Shown one piece after another: positions 37,988 to 46,928 of a stretch of 64,000 bases of DNA. This DNA comes from Planktothrix tepida PCC 9214 (lineage in GTDB: Bacteria; Cyanobacteriota; Cyanobacteriia; Cyanobacteriales; Microcoleaceae), in NCBI RefSeq assembly GCF_900009145.1, contig NZ_LN889812.1:571357-635356 (forward strand), read 5' to 3'. The position numbers were made by a program, and so were the translations under genes. How positions within the stretch are numbered: the first letter of the stretch is position 1; the number at the start of each line of letters is the position of its first letter. The notes beneath the pieces are model-generated. The model ran no database searches and was not told where the DNA came from. It was given only the letters and a program-made list of their open reading frames with translations.

Positions 37988-38674
37988 TTATGATAAAGAA
38001 ACCGCTTTTTGATACGCTTGAACTAACAGATCAATTCCGGTAATTGCCCCCCCAACAACAACGGCATAAGCACCTAAATCCAAGGCTTGTTTCGCCATTT
38101 CTGGGGAAGAAATTCCCCCTTCACAAATCACCGGAACTGATAACTGATTCACCATTTGAGTTAATAAATCAAAGCTGGGGGGAGACTGATGTTGGGTGGT
38201 TTGGGTATAACCATATAATGTTGTTCCCACACAATCTGCACCTGCGTCTGCGGCAATTTTAGCGGCTTCTAAACTATCCACATCCGCCATCACTAATTTC
38301 CCTAATTCTTGATGGATTTTAGTAATTAAATTCCGAACAGTTTCTCCTTGGGGACGTTCTCGCAATGTCGCATCAATGGCAATAATATCAGCACCAGATT
38401 TAGCAACGGCGACAGCATCTTCAAATCGAGGCGTAATATACACTTCAAACCCTGAAATTTGTTGTTTCCATAAACCAATAATCGGTTGAGAAACCTGTTG
38501 ACGCACCGCTTCAATATGAGTTGGGGTATCAATTCTCACCCCTACAGCACCTCGATTAACGGCTGCTTCCGCCATCGCTGAAATCACAATTGGATTATGC
38601 AATGGGGAATCAACAGGAGCTTGACAGGATACAATTAATCCGTGTTTTAAGGGTAACAAAATTTCCGATTTCAT
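37988..38674 (-). CDS. nanE: N-acylglucosamine-6-phosphate 2-epimerase
   Basis: A 228-residue TIM-barrel enzyme interconverting N-acetylmannosamine-6-phosphate and N-acetylglucosamine-6-phosphate. The NanE signatures GLIVSCQAPVDSPLHNP (start), GLWKQQISGFEVYITPR, ADIIAIDATLRERP, ADCVGTTLYGYT and VICEGGISSPEMAKQALDLGA are all there. No sialic-acid lyase or transporter lies nearby, so a role in amino-sugar salvage rather than sialate use is inferred. The short gap before the preceding plus-strand gene contains TTGCCTA/TTCCCTG heptamers (about 37967-37986). Confidence 0.93.
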   Translation of the reverse strand: MKSEILLPLKHGLIVSCQAPVDSPLHNPIVISAMAEAAVNRGAVGVRIDTPTHIEAVRQQVSQPIIGLWKQQISGFEVYITPRFEDAVAVAKSGADIIAIDATLRERPQGETVRNLITKIHQELGKLVMADVDSLEAAKIAADAGADCVGTTLYGYTQTTQHQSPPSFDLLTQMVNQLSVPVICEGGISSPEMAKQALDLGAYAVVVGGAITGIDLLVQAYQKAVSLS

Positions 38675-38713
38675 GGTTTAAGGTGAATAGTAAAGGGTAA
38701 AATGGGTTAAGAT

Positions 38714-40594
38714 TTAATTCATTTTTAAGGCTATCATTTTATTGAGTAACTCGTCGGGTTGAATCGGTTTAACTAAACAATCATAATATTCAAAAGAGGG
38801 GTTAACTTTGGAATCAAGAAAGCAGCTTTCATAGGTTAAGGCTAAAATTTTAATTTTTTGGGTTTGGGGTTGATGATGAAGTTGATTGAGAATTTCATGG
38901 CTGAATTGTCCCGGTAAATTCAGGTCAATAATGAGCGCATCCGGTTGTAACAGTTCAATTTGTTTAACGGCGGTAAATCCTTCCATTAACCAAACCACTT
39001 GATATCCAGAGGCGGTTAATAAGTCACAAATTAAAGTTGCGGTTTCTTCATCCCGTTCAATTAAAACACACTTGCGACGAGGAGAATTGAGATACACTGA
39101 AGGCAAAGAAGTTTTAAACGGAGATTCAGTAATTTCACCTTGAGGTTTTTTAGACATTAAAGGTAAAGCGGGTAAGTGTACGGTAAAGATAGAACCGACA
39201 CCCACTGTAGATTCAACATGAATGACACCGCCATGTAATTCAACCAATTGTTTTGTCAAGGCTAATCCTAACCCTGTCCCTTCATACTGACGATCATAAG
39301 CGGAATTTAACTGCTGAAATTTTTCAAATAATAAAGGCTTTTTATCATCAGGAATTCCAATTCCCGTGTCTTCGATTTGCAAAATAGCGATATTATTATC
39401 TACCTTAAGTTTTAAGGTAACTCGACCGCCATCTGGGGTAAATTTGATGGCATTTTCTAATAAATTAAAGATAATTTTCCGAATCCGTTCATGATCTCCT
39501 GTAAATCGGTTTTGATGAGGTTTTATTTTGATATCACTGGTGAGATTGATCTGATGAGTTTGAGCTTTTTCTTGAAAAGAATTTAGACTTTGATGGACTA
39601 ATTTAGACCAAGAAAATTCACTAATTTGGAGGACGGTTTTTCCGGCTTCTACTTCAGATAAATCTAAAATATCATTAATCAGTCCCAGTAACTTTTCGCC
39701 ACTATCATGAATTGTTTTTAAATACCGTTGCTGCTTATCAAGGGGCATTTTTTGATTGGCTTGTTGTTCTCCAGAGTAGCGTAATAACGTTTCTGAAATG
39801 CCAATCACGCAAGTTAATGGGGTGCGTAATTCATGACTCATGGTGGCTAAAAATTGGCTTTTCGCTCGGTTGGCAGATTGCGCGCCTAATAAAGCATCAT
39901 GAAGGGCTTGTGTTCGTTCGCGGACTCGTTGTTCTAGGGTTTGTTTTTGTTGTTGAAGTTGGGCGTATAGTTGAGCTTGGTGAATCGCAATGGATAAATG
40001 TTGGGTAATTTTTTTTAAAAATCGTTTTTCCATTGTTTTCCACTGGCGGGGTTTGAGACATTGATGAGCAATTAATAAACCCCAAAGGTTGTCTTGAACT
40101 ACAATGGGAACAATGATGAGAGATTGAACTTGAAATTGTTTTAAAAATTCAATAAAACAGGTAGTGTGAGCATAGTCATGTTCTACATTAGAAACGGATT
40201 TAATAAAACCTTGACGATATTTATCTAAAAAACTACACTCTTGTTTAAAACAATGCTGATCTTCTGATAAATTTAAAACGGAAAGAATCTTATGAGAAGA
40301 GCGATCTTCATAGATCACTTTTCCATAGGGATATCCTGGGACATCTTCACCCCTGAACTGGGATGATTGTTCTAATGTTCGTTCTCCTCCCCAGTCCAAT
40401 TCAGGGGCTTCTACAGTTGACAGGTATTGTAGCTCAAATTGATAAATGAGCAACCGATCAACCGATAAAAATTGTCGCAACTGTTTAACCGCAGTTGACA
40501 AAATCACCGATAAATCCAAACTCTGACGAATCTGAGTCGTGACTTGATTCAGAAGTCGTTCTTGTTGAAGCTGCTGGTATAAGGCATCGTCCAC
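38714..40594 (-). CDS. GAF-domain hybrid histidine kinase
   Basis: A 626-residue cytosolic kinase without membrane segments. A GAF domain spans about 20-210 (HQCLKPRQWKTMEKRFL near its end), a coiled coil follows, then HisKA with phospho-His about 254 (FLATMSHELRTPL), HATPase about 355-475 (NLLENAIKFTP, DTGIGIPDDK, GTGLGLALTKQL) and a C-terminal receiver about 505-622 with Asp about 557 (ALIIDLNLPG) and Lys in CLVKPIQPDE. The receiver's first acidic patch is ERDEE rather than a plain Asp-Asp. The GAF has phytochrome-like length, but no bilin-cysteine motif that I can confirm. Partners are unknown; nanE follows 39 bases downstream on the same strand. Confidence 0.92.
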   Translation of the reverse strand: MDDALYQQLQQERLLNQVTTQIRQSLDLSVILSTAVKQLRQFLSVDRLLIYQFELQYLSTVEAPELDWGGERTLEQSSQFRGEDVPGYPYGKVIYEDRSSHKILSVLNLSEDQHCFKQECSFLDKYRQGFIKSVSNVEHDYAHTTCFIEFLKQFQVQSLIIVPIVVQDNLWGLLIAHQCLKPRQWKTMEKRFLKKITQHLSIAIHQAQLYAQLQQQKQTLEQRVRERTQALHDALLGAQSANRAKSQFLATMSHELRTPLTCVIGISETLLRYSGEQQANQKMPLDKQQRYLKTIHDSGEKLLGLINDILDLSEVEAGKTVLQISEFSWSKLVHQSLNSFQEKAQTHQINLTSDIKIKPHQNRFTGDHERIRKIIFNLLENAIKFTPDGGRVTLKLKVDNNIAILQIEDTGIGIPDDKKPLLFEKFQQLNSAYDRQYEGTGLGLALTKQLVELHGGVIHVESTVGVGSIFTVHLPALPLMSKKPQGEITESPFKTSLPSVYLNSPRRKCVLIERDEETATLICDLLTASGYQVVWLMEGFTAVKQIELLQPDALIIDLNLPGQFSHEILNQLHHQPQTQKIKILALTYESCFLDSKVNPSFEYYDCLVKPIQPDELLNKMIALKMN

Positions 40595-40768
40595 AGGCTT
40601 ATATAACCGTCACTCTAAAGAATAGGGGGGGGGAGGAAGAAAAAACAAAAAGGTTGTAGCCATTTTTGTAGCTATTTGCGAGTTTACGGTTCTAAGATGG
40701 ACAGAACAGTCTTACCTCATCAGTATGATCTTGGAAGAACCCCTGTTTGCGTTGAACCGCCAAAATGA

Positions 40769-42067
40769 ATGAGCAGCCAATCTCCCATCACTTTTGATTC
40801 TACCTTAGCTTCTGTCCTTTCTTATGACTTTACCGTCAGTTCTAGCACTTTAGGACAGAGTGTAGCTAAGAAGTTTGCCCAAAACCCCGATTTACCGGGC
40901 GTTATTATCATGGATAACCGCGACTTCTTAGGCATGATTTCACGGGCGAAGTTTCGAGAACAAGTGAATACTACCCAGCGAGAAAATTTGTATTTCAATC
41001 AACCGATTCAAATGCTGCTCGATTATCTGAGGATTCCTGCCTTGTTGCTGGATCAAAATTGTAAAATTGGAGAAGCTGTCAATAGTGCATTGAATCGCTC
41101 TAAAGAATTAATTTATGAGCCGATTGTTGTTGTTTTTGATAATAAATTTTATCGAATTCTCGATATTCAAACTTTATTATTAGCTCAAAATCAACTCTTA
41201 AATCATGCTCAAACTTTGATTCAGCAGCAACAATCCCAAGTTGAACATTCTTTTAAAATTATTGAAGTTGAACAAAGAAAGTTTAAAAAATATACAAAAT
41301 ATTATCAAAGCCAGCAAGAAGTAATCAAAAAAAATTATGGTGATTTTTTAAAAATCAAGCAACAAGAAATTTTTGAAACTGCACAAAAAATTACGGAGAT
41401 TAATGAAGATTTTTTACAATTAAGTCAGCTAGTGATTGGAGAAACCAACAAATCTTTTCATTCAATTTATGTCAGTGCAAATTCTATCCATGCTGATACA
41501 ACTCATGTTCAAAGGATTAGTGAATCTATTTCTAACGATTTAGAATCTATTCATTCGGCGTGTAATTTAATTGCTAAGATTCTTCAACAAATTCGTCATT
41601 TAGCCGTACAAGCTTCTATTATTGCTCATCAATCCCAATCTCCTTCTCAAGGATTTAGTCGGATTAATTTAGAAATCAATCAACTGCTCAATCAAATTTT
41701 AAATGTCAATCAGCAGATGAATAAAGTAGCCAATCATTTTAGATTTCATGCTCAAAAACTCCAAGATATTGCTGAAAATGACGCTGAGATCTCTCGGTCT
41801 ATTCTCTCGAAGTTAGAACGGGCAGAACTGGTTGTTAAGGAATTAGAGAGACTGATTGATAATTATGATCCGAATTTAATTATTTTAATTGTAGAACAAG
41901 CTAAAAATATGAGTCCTGAGTTGATTCCTTCTTTCATTTCTAAAATAGAAAAATTAGCCCTCACCCCAGAAGAAAATCCTAGTTCAGAGGCAAATCCACA
42001 GCATTTAATTGGCTTAATTGAACGGACATTGCAACAACGGAATCTTAATTCTCCCCCTGAACCTTGA
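40769..42067 (+). CDS. CBS-like domain and coiled-coil signalling protein
   Basis: A 432-residue soluble protein. Residues about 10-145 look like a CBS-type pair (VAKKFAQNPDLPGVIIMDN, then LLDQNCKIGEAVNSALN, PIVVVFDNKFYRILDI), of the kind placed before cyclases and kinases in cyanobacteria. A long coiled coil follows (about 150-235, rich in Gln, Lys, Glu), then a helical region (about 240-370) resembling the signalling part of chemoreceptors (ESISNDLESIHSACNLIAKI, LAVQASIIAHQSQ). It has no membrane segment or kinase domain, so it may be a soluble receptor-like adaptor. It is divergent from the hybrid kinase, which could be a partner. Confidence 0.75.
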   Translation: MSSQSPITFDSTLASVLSYDFTVSSSTLGQSVAKKFAQNPDLPGVIIMDNRDFLGMISRAKFREQVNTTQRENLYFNQPIQMLLDYLRIPALLLDQNCKIGEAVNSALNRSKELIYEPIVVVFDNKFYRILDIQTLLLAQNQLLNHAQTLIQQQQSQVEHSFKIIEVEQRKFKKYTKYYQSQQEVIKKNYGDFLKIKQQEIFETAQKITEINEDFLQLSQLVIGETNKSFHSIYVSANSIHADTTHVQRISESISNDLESIHSACNLIAKILQQIRHLAVQASIIAHQSQSPSQGFSRINLEINQLLNQILNVNQQMNKVANHFRFHAQKLQDIAENDAEISRSILSKLERAELVVKELERLIDNYDPNLIILIVEQAKNMSPELIPSFISKIEKLALTPEENPSSEANPQHLIGLIERTLQQRNLNSPPEP

Positions 42068-42069
42068 TT

Positions 42070-43296
42070 CTATTTTTCTCCGGCTAATAACAGTTGAGCA
42101 GCTTCCATCATTTCAGATTGAAATCCTTGCAAATCTTCTCGACTGGTTAAATAGGTTTTTAAAGCATCTAACGGTTCAAGACTACTCCCTTGTGTTCCTA
42201 ATTGCGGTAAACGGGGTCGAGCTAACTGACTGACTAATTCCGGTTGAATAGTATAGGTATGGGCACTCCTTAAAAGATGATGCAATTCGGTGGTATTAAT
42301 TAAATCCAATTGATCAGAACGCAGTTGATAAATTAAACGCACAACAGATTCTTCAATTTTATGTTTTTGAATAACTTTTATTAACATTTGTTGAGGATCA
42401 TCGGCTTTGGATAAATCAACTTTAATCGTAGAAAAAGCACGAGCAGGTAAAGCACAAAACTCCCATTTAACTTGTCCTTTTTTGACCTCAATTAATACAA
42501 ATCCTTTCTCTTCTTTTTCTTCGCTAAAATCAACCCGTTCAATACTTCCGGGATAAATGACAGGCGGATCATTTGTGCGGTTGAGATTTTGATGTTTATG
42601 GACATGACCTAGGGCGACATATTCAAAACAAGAGCGCGTTAAGAGGGAAAGAGGGATATTAAATCCTTTACCAACGGCTAAAAATCGTTCGGCTCCTAAA
42701 TTCGCTCTCTCAACCATTAAATGTCCTAATAAAATTGTGGGTAATTGTGGATTTAAACTCCGAATTTCTCCTTCTAAAACAACGGTTAAACGGTCAATTA
42801 ACAGTTGATTAACGGCTTCTAAAGACAGTCCTTCGGTTTCAGGACGAGTTAATAACGTTGAGCGAGTTAACCAAGGTAAAGTAATAATTTGAATGGCTCC
42901 ATTTCGAGTTTGAATGGTATGGGTTTCTAAGCTATCCCCCACAACAAATCCGGGAACCCCTAATGTGCGATAAATTCCTAAACTGGCTCCCCCCTGTCCT
43001 TGGGAATGTTGATCATGATTTCCCACTAATAAAACCGTTGGAATTTCTGCATCCACTAACCGCCGAAATTGAAACGCAAAAGCTTGTTTAACATAAGGAG
43101 CCGGGGTTGCATCAGGAAAGGCATCTCCCCCGAATAAAACTAAATCAACGGGTTCTGCGATCGCTCGATCAATACAACGTCCCAACGTGGCAATAAAATC
43201 CTCTAATCGGCTATTTAAACCCGTTTCAGGATTAATTCGACCATGAGAAAAACTACTCCCTAAATGAATATCGGAAAGGTGCAAAATTTTAATCAT
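42070..43296 (-). CDS. sbcD: SbcD-like DNA repair exonuclease (metallophosphoesterase)
   Basis: A 408-residue calcineurin-type phosphoesterase. Metal ligands are in LHLSDIHLGS (start), LVLFGGDAFPD, VGNHDQHS, LLGHLMVE and ALGHVHKHQ. The order and spacing match SbcD/Mre11 nucleases, which work with the SbcC ATPase on DNA ends and hairpins. No sbcC is adjacent, so the partner must be elsewhere, or the protein belongs to the YhaO-type subgroup. It ends three bases from the convergent CBS-like gene. Confidence 0.85.
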   Translation of the reverse strand: MIKILHLSDIHLGSSFSHGRINPETGLNSRLEDFIATLGRCIDRAIAEPVDLVLFGGDAFPDATPAPYVKQAFAFQFRRLVDAEIPTVLLVGNHDQHSQGQGGASLGIYRTLGVPGFVVGDSLETHTIQTRNGAIQIITLPWLTRSTLLTRPETEGLSLEAVNQLLIDRLTVVLEGEIRSLNPQLPTILLGHLMVERANLGAERFLAVGKGFNIPLSLLTRSCFEYVALGHVHKHQNLNRTNDPPVIYPGSIERVDFSEEKEEKGFVLIEVKKGQVKWEFCALPARAFSTIKVDLSKADDPQQMLIKVIQKHKIEESVVRLIYQLRSDQLDLINTTELHHLLRSAHTYTIQPELVSQLARPRLPQLGTQGSSLEPLDALKTYLTSREDLQGFQSEMMEAAQLLLAGEK

Positions 43297-43345
43297 TGCT
43301 GAGTTGATATAACTGGATTTATTTTAGTATAATCTAAATCAGAGA

Positions 43346-43399
43346 ATTTGTTGTTAGGCTTCAGCCTTTAATCTTTAACGCTAAAGGGAAACAACAAAT
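43346..43399. repeat. Long-armed hairpin upstream of the nuclease gene
   Basis: ATTTGTTGTT and AACAACAAAT form complementary outer arms, with a smaller inner GGCT/AGCC pair and an internal CTTTAA/CTAAAG stretch. It resembles a small non-coding mobile or repetitive element and not a gene. It sits between two divergent starts (sbcD and the HD remnant). Confidence 0.5.
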
Positions 43400-43478
43400 C
43401 GGTGTTTAATTGTAACTTGATAGAAAACGACTAACTTGCTCTATAATCAATTCATCAACACCCCAACCAGAACACCAG

Positions 43479-43673
43479 ATGCAAATTGAAACTAGCATCC
43501 CTTTGTTAGAAAATATCCTAGAACCCTGGAAGCCAATAATCGGAAGTCAATATCAACCTTATAAAAACCATGTTTATCGAGTGGTTAATTTCTGTTTTCT
43601 CCTTCACCAATCTACACCCGATGATCGGGAAAAGTTCATCATTGCAGGTTGCTTTCATGATAAGCGAAGATAG
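43479..43673 (+). pseudogene. Truncated HD-domain phosphohydrolase gene
   Basis: The frame opens normally (ETSIPLLENILEPWKPIIG, YKNHVYRVVNFCFLLHQ) and stops just after GCFHDK, at the His-Asp that gives the HD superfamily its name. HD proteins with this start continue for over 100 residues more, which are not found in any frame downstream, where only repeats occur before mgtE. The remaining 64 residues cannot form an active site. It is probably the product of a deletion. Confidence 0.65.
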
Positions 43674-43768
43674 AATTATTCACAAATCAGCGAAATCCTT
43701 TACCGATGATGAAATGGTAGGTTAACCTCGTTGTAAGTACCCAAACATAATGATTTACATATTTCTAA

Positions 43769-43802
43769 TTCCCTGTTCCCTGTTCCCTGTTCCCTGTTCC
43801 CT
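43769..43802. repeat. TTCCCTG heptamer repeat, about five copies
   Basis: Four exact TTCCCTG units and a fifth that ends TTCCCTA, in tandem. It is the same heptamer as at the end of grrM. It lies between the HD remnant and mgtE. Confidence 0.95.
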
Positions 43803-43905
43803 ATTATTTACTTATAAATTGTTGACTTTTTGATTTAAAAGGTTAAGGTTCACCCTAAGCCTTTAGACTTGATCTGGATGCAGAACTGTTTTAGGAGGGC
43901 TGCCT

Positions 43906-45309
43906 TTGACTGAAGCCAATCAATCAATACCCCCAACCTCAACCATCTCTCGTAAAGAGTTACGCGAGTTGGTGCGGACACAACTACAAGTGTTACTGGA
44001 GCTCGGAGACTTAACAGCCGCCAAAAGCATCCTTAAGCCTGTACAACCGGCGGATATCGCCGAAGCCATCGAAGGTTTACCCGAAACCATGCAGGTGATT
44101 GCTTTTCGGTTGTTACCCAAAGATGAGGCGATCGAAGTCTACGAACAGCTTGACTCTAGCGTTCAACAGTCTCTGTGCGAGAAATTCAAGCGCCAAGAAG
44201 TCATCGACATTGTAGATAAAATGTCACCCGATGATCGAGCGCGTTTATTTGAGGAGTTACCCGCCTCCGTCGTGCGGCGAATTGTTGCCGAATTAAGCCC
44301 CACAGAACGTCAATCAACGGCGTTGTTGTTAGGCTATGAAGCGGGAACGGCTGGGCGAATCATGACCCCGGAGTATGTTTCTCTCAAAGAATATTTTACC
44401 GTCAGTCAAAGTTTAGAACGAATCCGCAGTTTAGCCTATGTAACAGAAACGATTTATTCTCTGTATGTTACGGATTCAGATCGGCGGTTATTAGGGATTT
44501 TATCATTGCGGGATTTAGTCACAGCCCAACTGGAACAAACCGTCGGTGAAATTATGAATCAAGATATTGTTTCTGTGCAAACGGACACCGATCAAGAGGA
44601 AGTGGCGGATATTATTCAACGGTACGATTTTTTAGCAATTCCAGTGGTAGATAGCGAACGGCGATTAGTGGGAATTATTACCGTTGATGATGTGTTAGAT
44701 ATTATTCAACAGGAAGCCACAAAAGATATTTATGCTTTGGGGGGGGTGCAAACCGATGGCGATAATTATTTTCAGGCAAATTTGCTAACAATCGCCCGCA
44801 GACGGGTGGTTTGGTTATTAGTTTTACTCTTAACAAATAGTGTAACGGGTTCAATTTTGAAAATGCAACAGGATCTGTTGCATCAGGTGGTGGCACTGTC
44901 GTTTTTTATTCCCTTACTGACGGGAACAGGAGGCAATGTGGGGGCACAATCTTCTACCGTTGTGATTCGGGGGATGAATACCGATGAAATCCGGGCAATG
45001 GGGCCATTACAAGTGATTATGCGCGAGGGATTAGCGGGAGCATTATTAGGTACAATCTTAGGAATTTTAGCTACAATTTGGGCCAATACATTTGTTGTAC
45101 AAGGGAATTTACCCGTTGCTGTGGCGGTGGGGGTTAGTTTAGTCGCGATTTCCATCTTAGCTTCGGTAGCGGGTTCCTCTTTGCCCTTTTTATTCCGTTC
45201 ATTAGGATTAGATCCGGCTTTAATGTCAGCACCGTTTATTACAACGGCTGTTGATGTTTTAGGGGTGTTAATTTATTTTAATTTAGCTCGATTGATTTTG
45301 CAAATTTAG
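43906..45309 (+). CDS. mgtE: Magnesium transporter MgtE
   Basis: A 467-residue inner-membrane Mg2+ channel. Residues about 25-140 are the MgtE N domain, about 145-270 two CBS domains that act as the Mg2+ sensor (DIVSVQTDTDQEEVADIIQ, VGIITVDDVLDIIQQEA), then a linker helix and five membrane segments, with the pore region PLLTGTGGNVGAQSSTVVIRG near residue 345. The TTG at 43906 is the start: AGGAGG lies at 43893-43898, an ideal seven bases before it, and no ATG competes. A weaker gene with its own Shine-Dalgarno follows after 18 bases. Confidence 0.95.
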   Translation: MTEANQSIPPTSTISRKELRELVRTQLQVLLELGDLTAAKSILKPVQPADIAEAIEGLPETMQVIAFRLLPKDEAIEVYEQLDSSVQQSLCEKFKRQEVIDIVDKMSPDDRARLFEELPASVVRRIVAELSPTERQSTALLLGYEAGTAGRIMTPEYVSLKEYFTVSQSLERIRSLAYVTETIYSLYVTDSDRRLLGILSLRDLVTAQLEQTVGEIMNQDIVSVQTDTDQEEVADIIQRYDFLAIPVVDSERRLVGIITVDDVLDIIQQEATKDIYALGGVQTDGDNYFQANLLTIARRRVVWLLVLLLTNSVTGSILKMQQDLLHQVVALSFFIPLLTGTGGNVGAQSSTVVIRGMNTDEIRAMGPLQVIMREGLAGALLGTILGILATIWANTFVVQGNLPVAVAVGVSLVAISILASVAGSSLPFLFRSLGLDPALMSAPFITTAVDVLGVLIYFNLARLILQI

Positions 45310-45327
45310 AGGAGGTGATTATCGGGA

Positions 45328-46050
45328 TTGTTACTTTTAAAGCAGCGTCCACGATTCTCCTTCTCCACCGGAAACCTTTATTTAACTTCACTTGAGATTA
45401 TTAATATGCTGAATCATAAACGATGGCCTGAATTCGTAGAATTAATTTTGATTATTGCTGCAATTATTGGTTCTTTTAGTCTTCTCAACGGACAACCCAT
45501 AACTTATGCAGTGATTCCGGGATCTTTAGCTTTAGGATTGAATTGGCTTAATCGTCAATTATTAGCCCAACAAACTCGGAAAAGTGCTACCAATACAAAA
45601 AGCTTAGTTCAGCAACATCAAGCAGATTTAGATCAATTAATGGATCAATTAAAAAACACAATCAATACTTTAAATATTTCTTCAGGGCTGGCCTTTACTC
45701 CGAATCCTCAATTAGCTCAGGAATTACAATCTTTAATGATCGTGATTCAAAATCTATTAGAACGTCAAAATTTATTAGAAAAAACCTTAACAATGATGCA
45801 ATCTGAGTTAGAAGTGATTGTCCAAACGTTCCAAAAACGGCCTGAATTGGAACAAATCAATAGCTTAACTCATGTTATTGTCGATCTTCAACAATTTATT
45901 AATCAATTACCTCAATGGGGAAATTTACAACAACATCAAATGAATGAACTGCATCAAAAGGTTGAACAATCTCTACAACAACTTTCCGTAGAACTCGCTA
46001 AAATTCCCCAGCAAGTTGAACAGGAAGTTAAGCGACAAGTCAATTCATAA
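45328..46050 (+). CDS. Membrane-anchored coiled-coil protein of unknown function
   Basis: I do not recognise the family. A hydrophobic hairpin near the N-terminus (FVELILIIAAIIGSFSLL, then ITYAVIPGSLALGLNWL) is followed by about 160 residues of Gln/Leu/Glu-rich coiled coil. The predicted arrangement is a short membrane anchor with a long cytosolic rod. The start is probably the TTG at 45328, with AGGAGGTGA at 45310-45318, giving 240 residues; an ATG at 45406 would give 214. Similar anchored coiled coils are common in cyanobacteria without known roles. It overlaps the mgtE operon region and may be co-transcribed with it. Confidence 0.75.
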   Translation: MLLLKQRPRFSFSTGNLYLTSLEIINMLNHKRWPEFVELILIIAAIIGSFSLLNGQPITYAVIPGSLALGLNWLNRQLLAQQTRKSATNTKSLVQQHQADLDQLMDQLKNTINTLNISSGLAFTPNPQLAQELQSLMIVIQNLLERQNLLEKTLTMMQSELEVIVQTFQKRPELEQINSLTHVIVDLQQFINQLPQWGNLQQHQMNELHQKVEQSLQQLSVELAKIPQQVEQEVKRQVNS

Positions 46051-46390
46051 CAAGAGTCAAAAGTCAAGAGTCTAGGTTTGCTGCATTATTAAATGGTTCA
46101 GTATCCTTTGTCTTTTCCCTTCTAATTATATTAGATCAAAAAACAAGGGAACCCGCAGAGATCTATTAACAGTCCGTGGATACACCAGTTGCCATATCTC
46201 TCCTCTGGGCTGTTGGCTGTTTTGTTTGCTGATCTGAACTCAGCAGACCCTAAATAGACTGGTCTTGACATCAAGTGACGAGGATTCTAAAGACTCCAAC
46301 TGTTAAAGGGGATCTCAAATCAATTTTCTTGGCATTCCATCCAAAGAAGCGGCTGTTTCAAGCGATAAGATCTCCGTACCTCTTTAAATA

Positions 46391-46435
46391 TACATCCGTA
46401 TATTTACGGATGTATACTGTAAGTATACGGATGTA
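46391..46435. promoter_or_regulatory. Operator-like inverted and direct repeat TACGGATGTA
   Basis: TACATCCGTA at 46391-46400 is the exact reverse complement of TACGGATGTA at 46405-46414, and a third copy, in direct orientation, lies at 46426-46435, starting 21 bases (two helical turns) after the second. GTATAC is also repeated at 46412-46417 and 46423-46428. The regular spacing suggests a binding site for a dimeric regulator; a hairpin in RNA is an alternative. It is about 390 bases upstream of the gvpA promoter. Confidence 0.6.
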
Positions 46436-46732
46436 CTTATCTAAACTCTCGAATCAATTCTGGGTGGTGTAAGTATTGCCAGGGAATTAAAGACTTCTGA
46501 GTTAACTCTTGAAAATACCTAAAACCCTAACACTGTAAGGAGTTTAAAGTCAGACATAATTAATATTGAGAGTAAAAAATTACTATAACAAGTTGTATTT
46601 TTACTGAATATTAACTGATCTCGGACAACAATTTTACCCTGATCCTAATCAAAGTATTGATGTTCGATCAATTTTATTGACCGTAATTTCTCTTATGTTT
46701 AATCAAAATATCCGTAATTGTACCAAAATGAA

Positions 46733-46819
46733 CTTTACATTATTACATAATGCAATAAAAACCTTTTGAAAAAAACAAAATAAGCTTTACATTATTTAAC
46801 AAAAAACTTTTGAAAAAGT
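46733..46819 (+). repeat. Imperfect direct repeat before the gvpA promoter
   Basis: CTTTACATTAT occurs at 46733-46743 and 46785-46795, each followed by an A-rich stretch and CTTTTGAAAAA (about 46763 and 46807). The second copy runs up to the -35 box of the promoter. It may be an upstream activator or repressor site, or simply a duplicated AT-rich upstream element. Confidence 0.6.
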
Positions 46820-46820
46820 G

Positions 46821-46850
46821 TTGACAAATTTAAAAAACAATTGGTATGAT
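46821..46850 (+). promoter_or_regulatory. Consensus sigma-70 promoter for gvpA
   Basis: TTGACA at 46821-46826 and TATGAT at 46845-46850 with an 18-base spacer. The -35 is perfect and the -10 differs at one position, fitting the very high expression of GvpA. Transcription should begin near 46857, giving a leader of roughly 70 bases that ends with an AAAGGT ribosome site shortly before the gvpA ATG. Confidence 0.75.
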
Positions 46851-46928
46851 TCAAAGTGTCAGGGAGAGGTGAAAGACTTCTTAACCCTAGACAAAACAAA
46901 CAACAATGAGTAATAAAGGTACAAAACC

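Larger units (their letters stand above)
46051..46928. other. Long non-coding region upstream of gvpA
   Basis: 878 bases with no convincing gene; a 65-codon frame at 46275-46472 has no family character or ribosome site. It contains an operator-like triple repeat, a 50-bp imperfect direct repeat and a consensus promoter, listed separately, and probably acts as the control region for the gas-vesicle operon. Confidence 0.7.

Noticed and set aside
37988-38674. Sialic-acid utilisation cluster around nanE
   Set aside because: No lyase, kinase or transporter genes of that pathway are adjacent.
46275-46472. A 65-codon plus-strand open frame upstream of gvpA
   Set aside because: No ribosome site, no family character, and it spans the TACGGATGTA repeat block.
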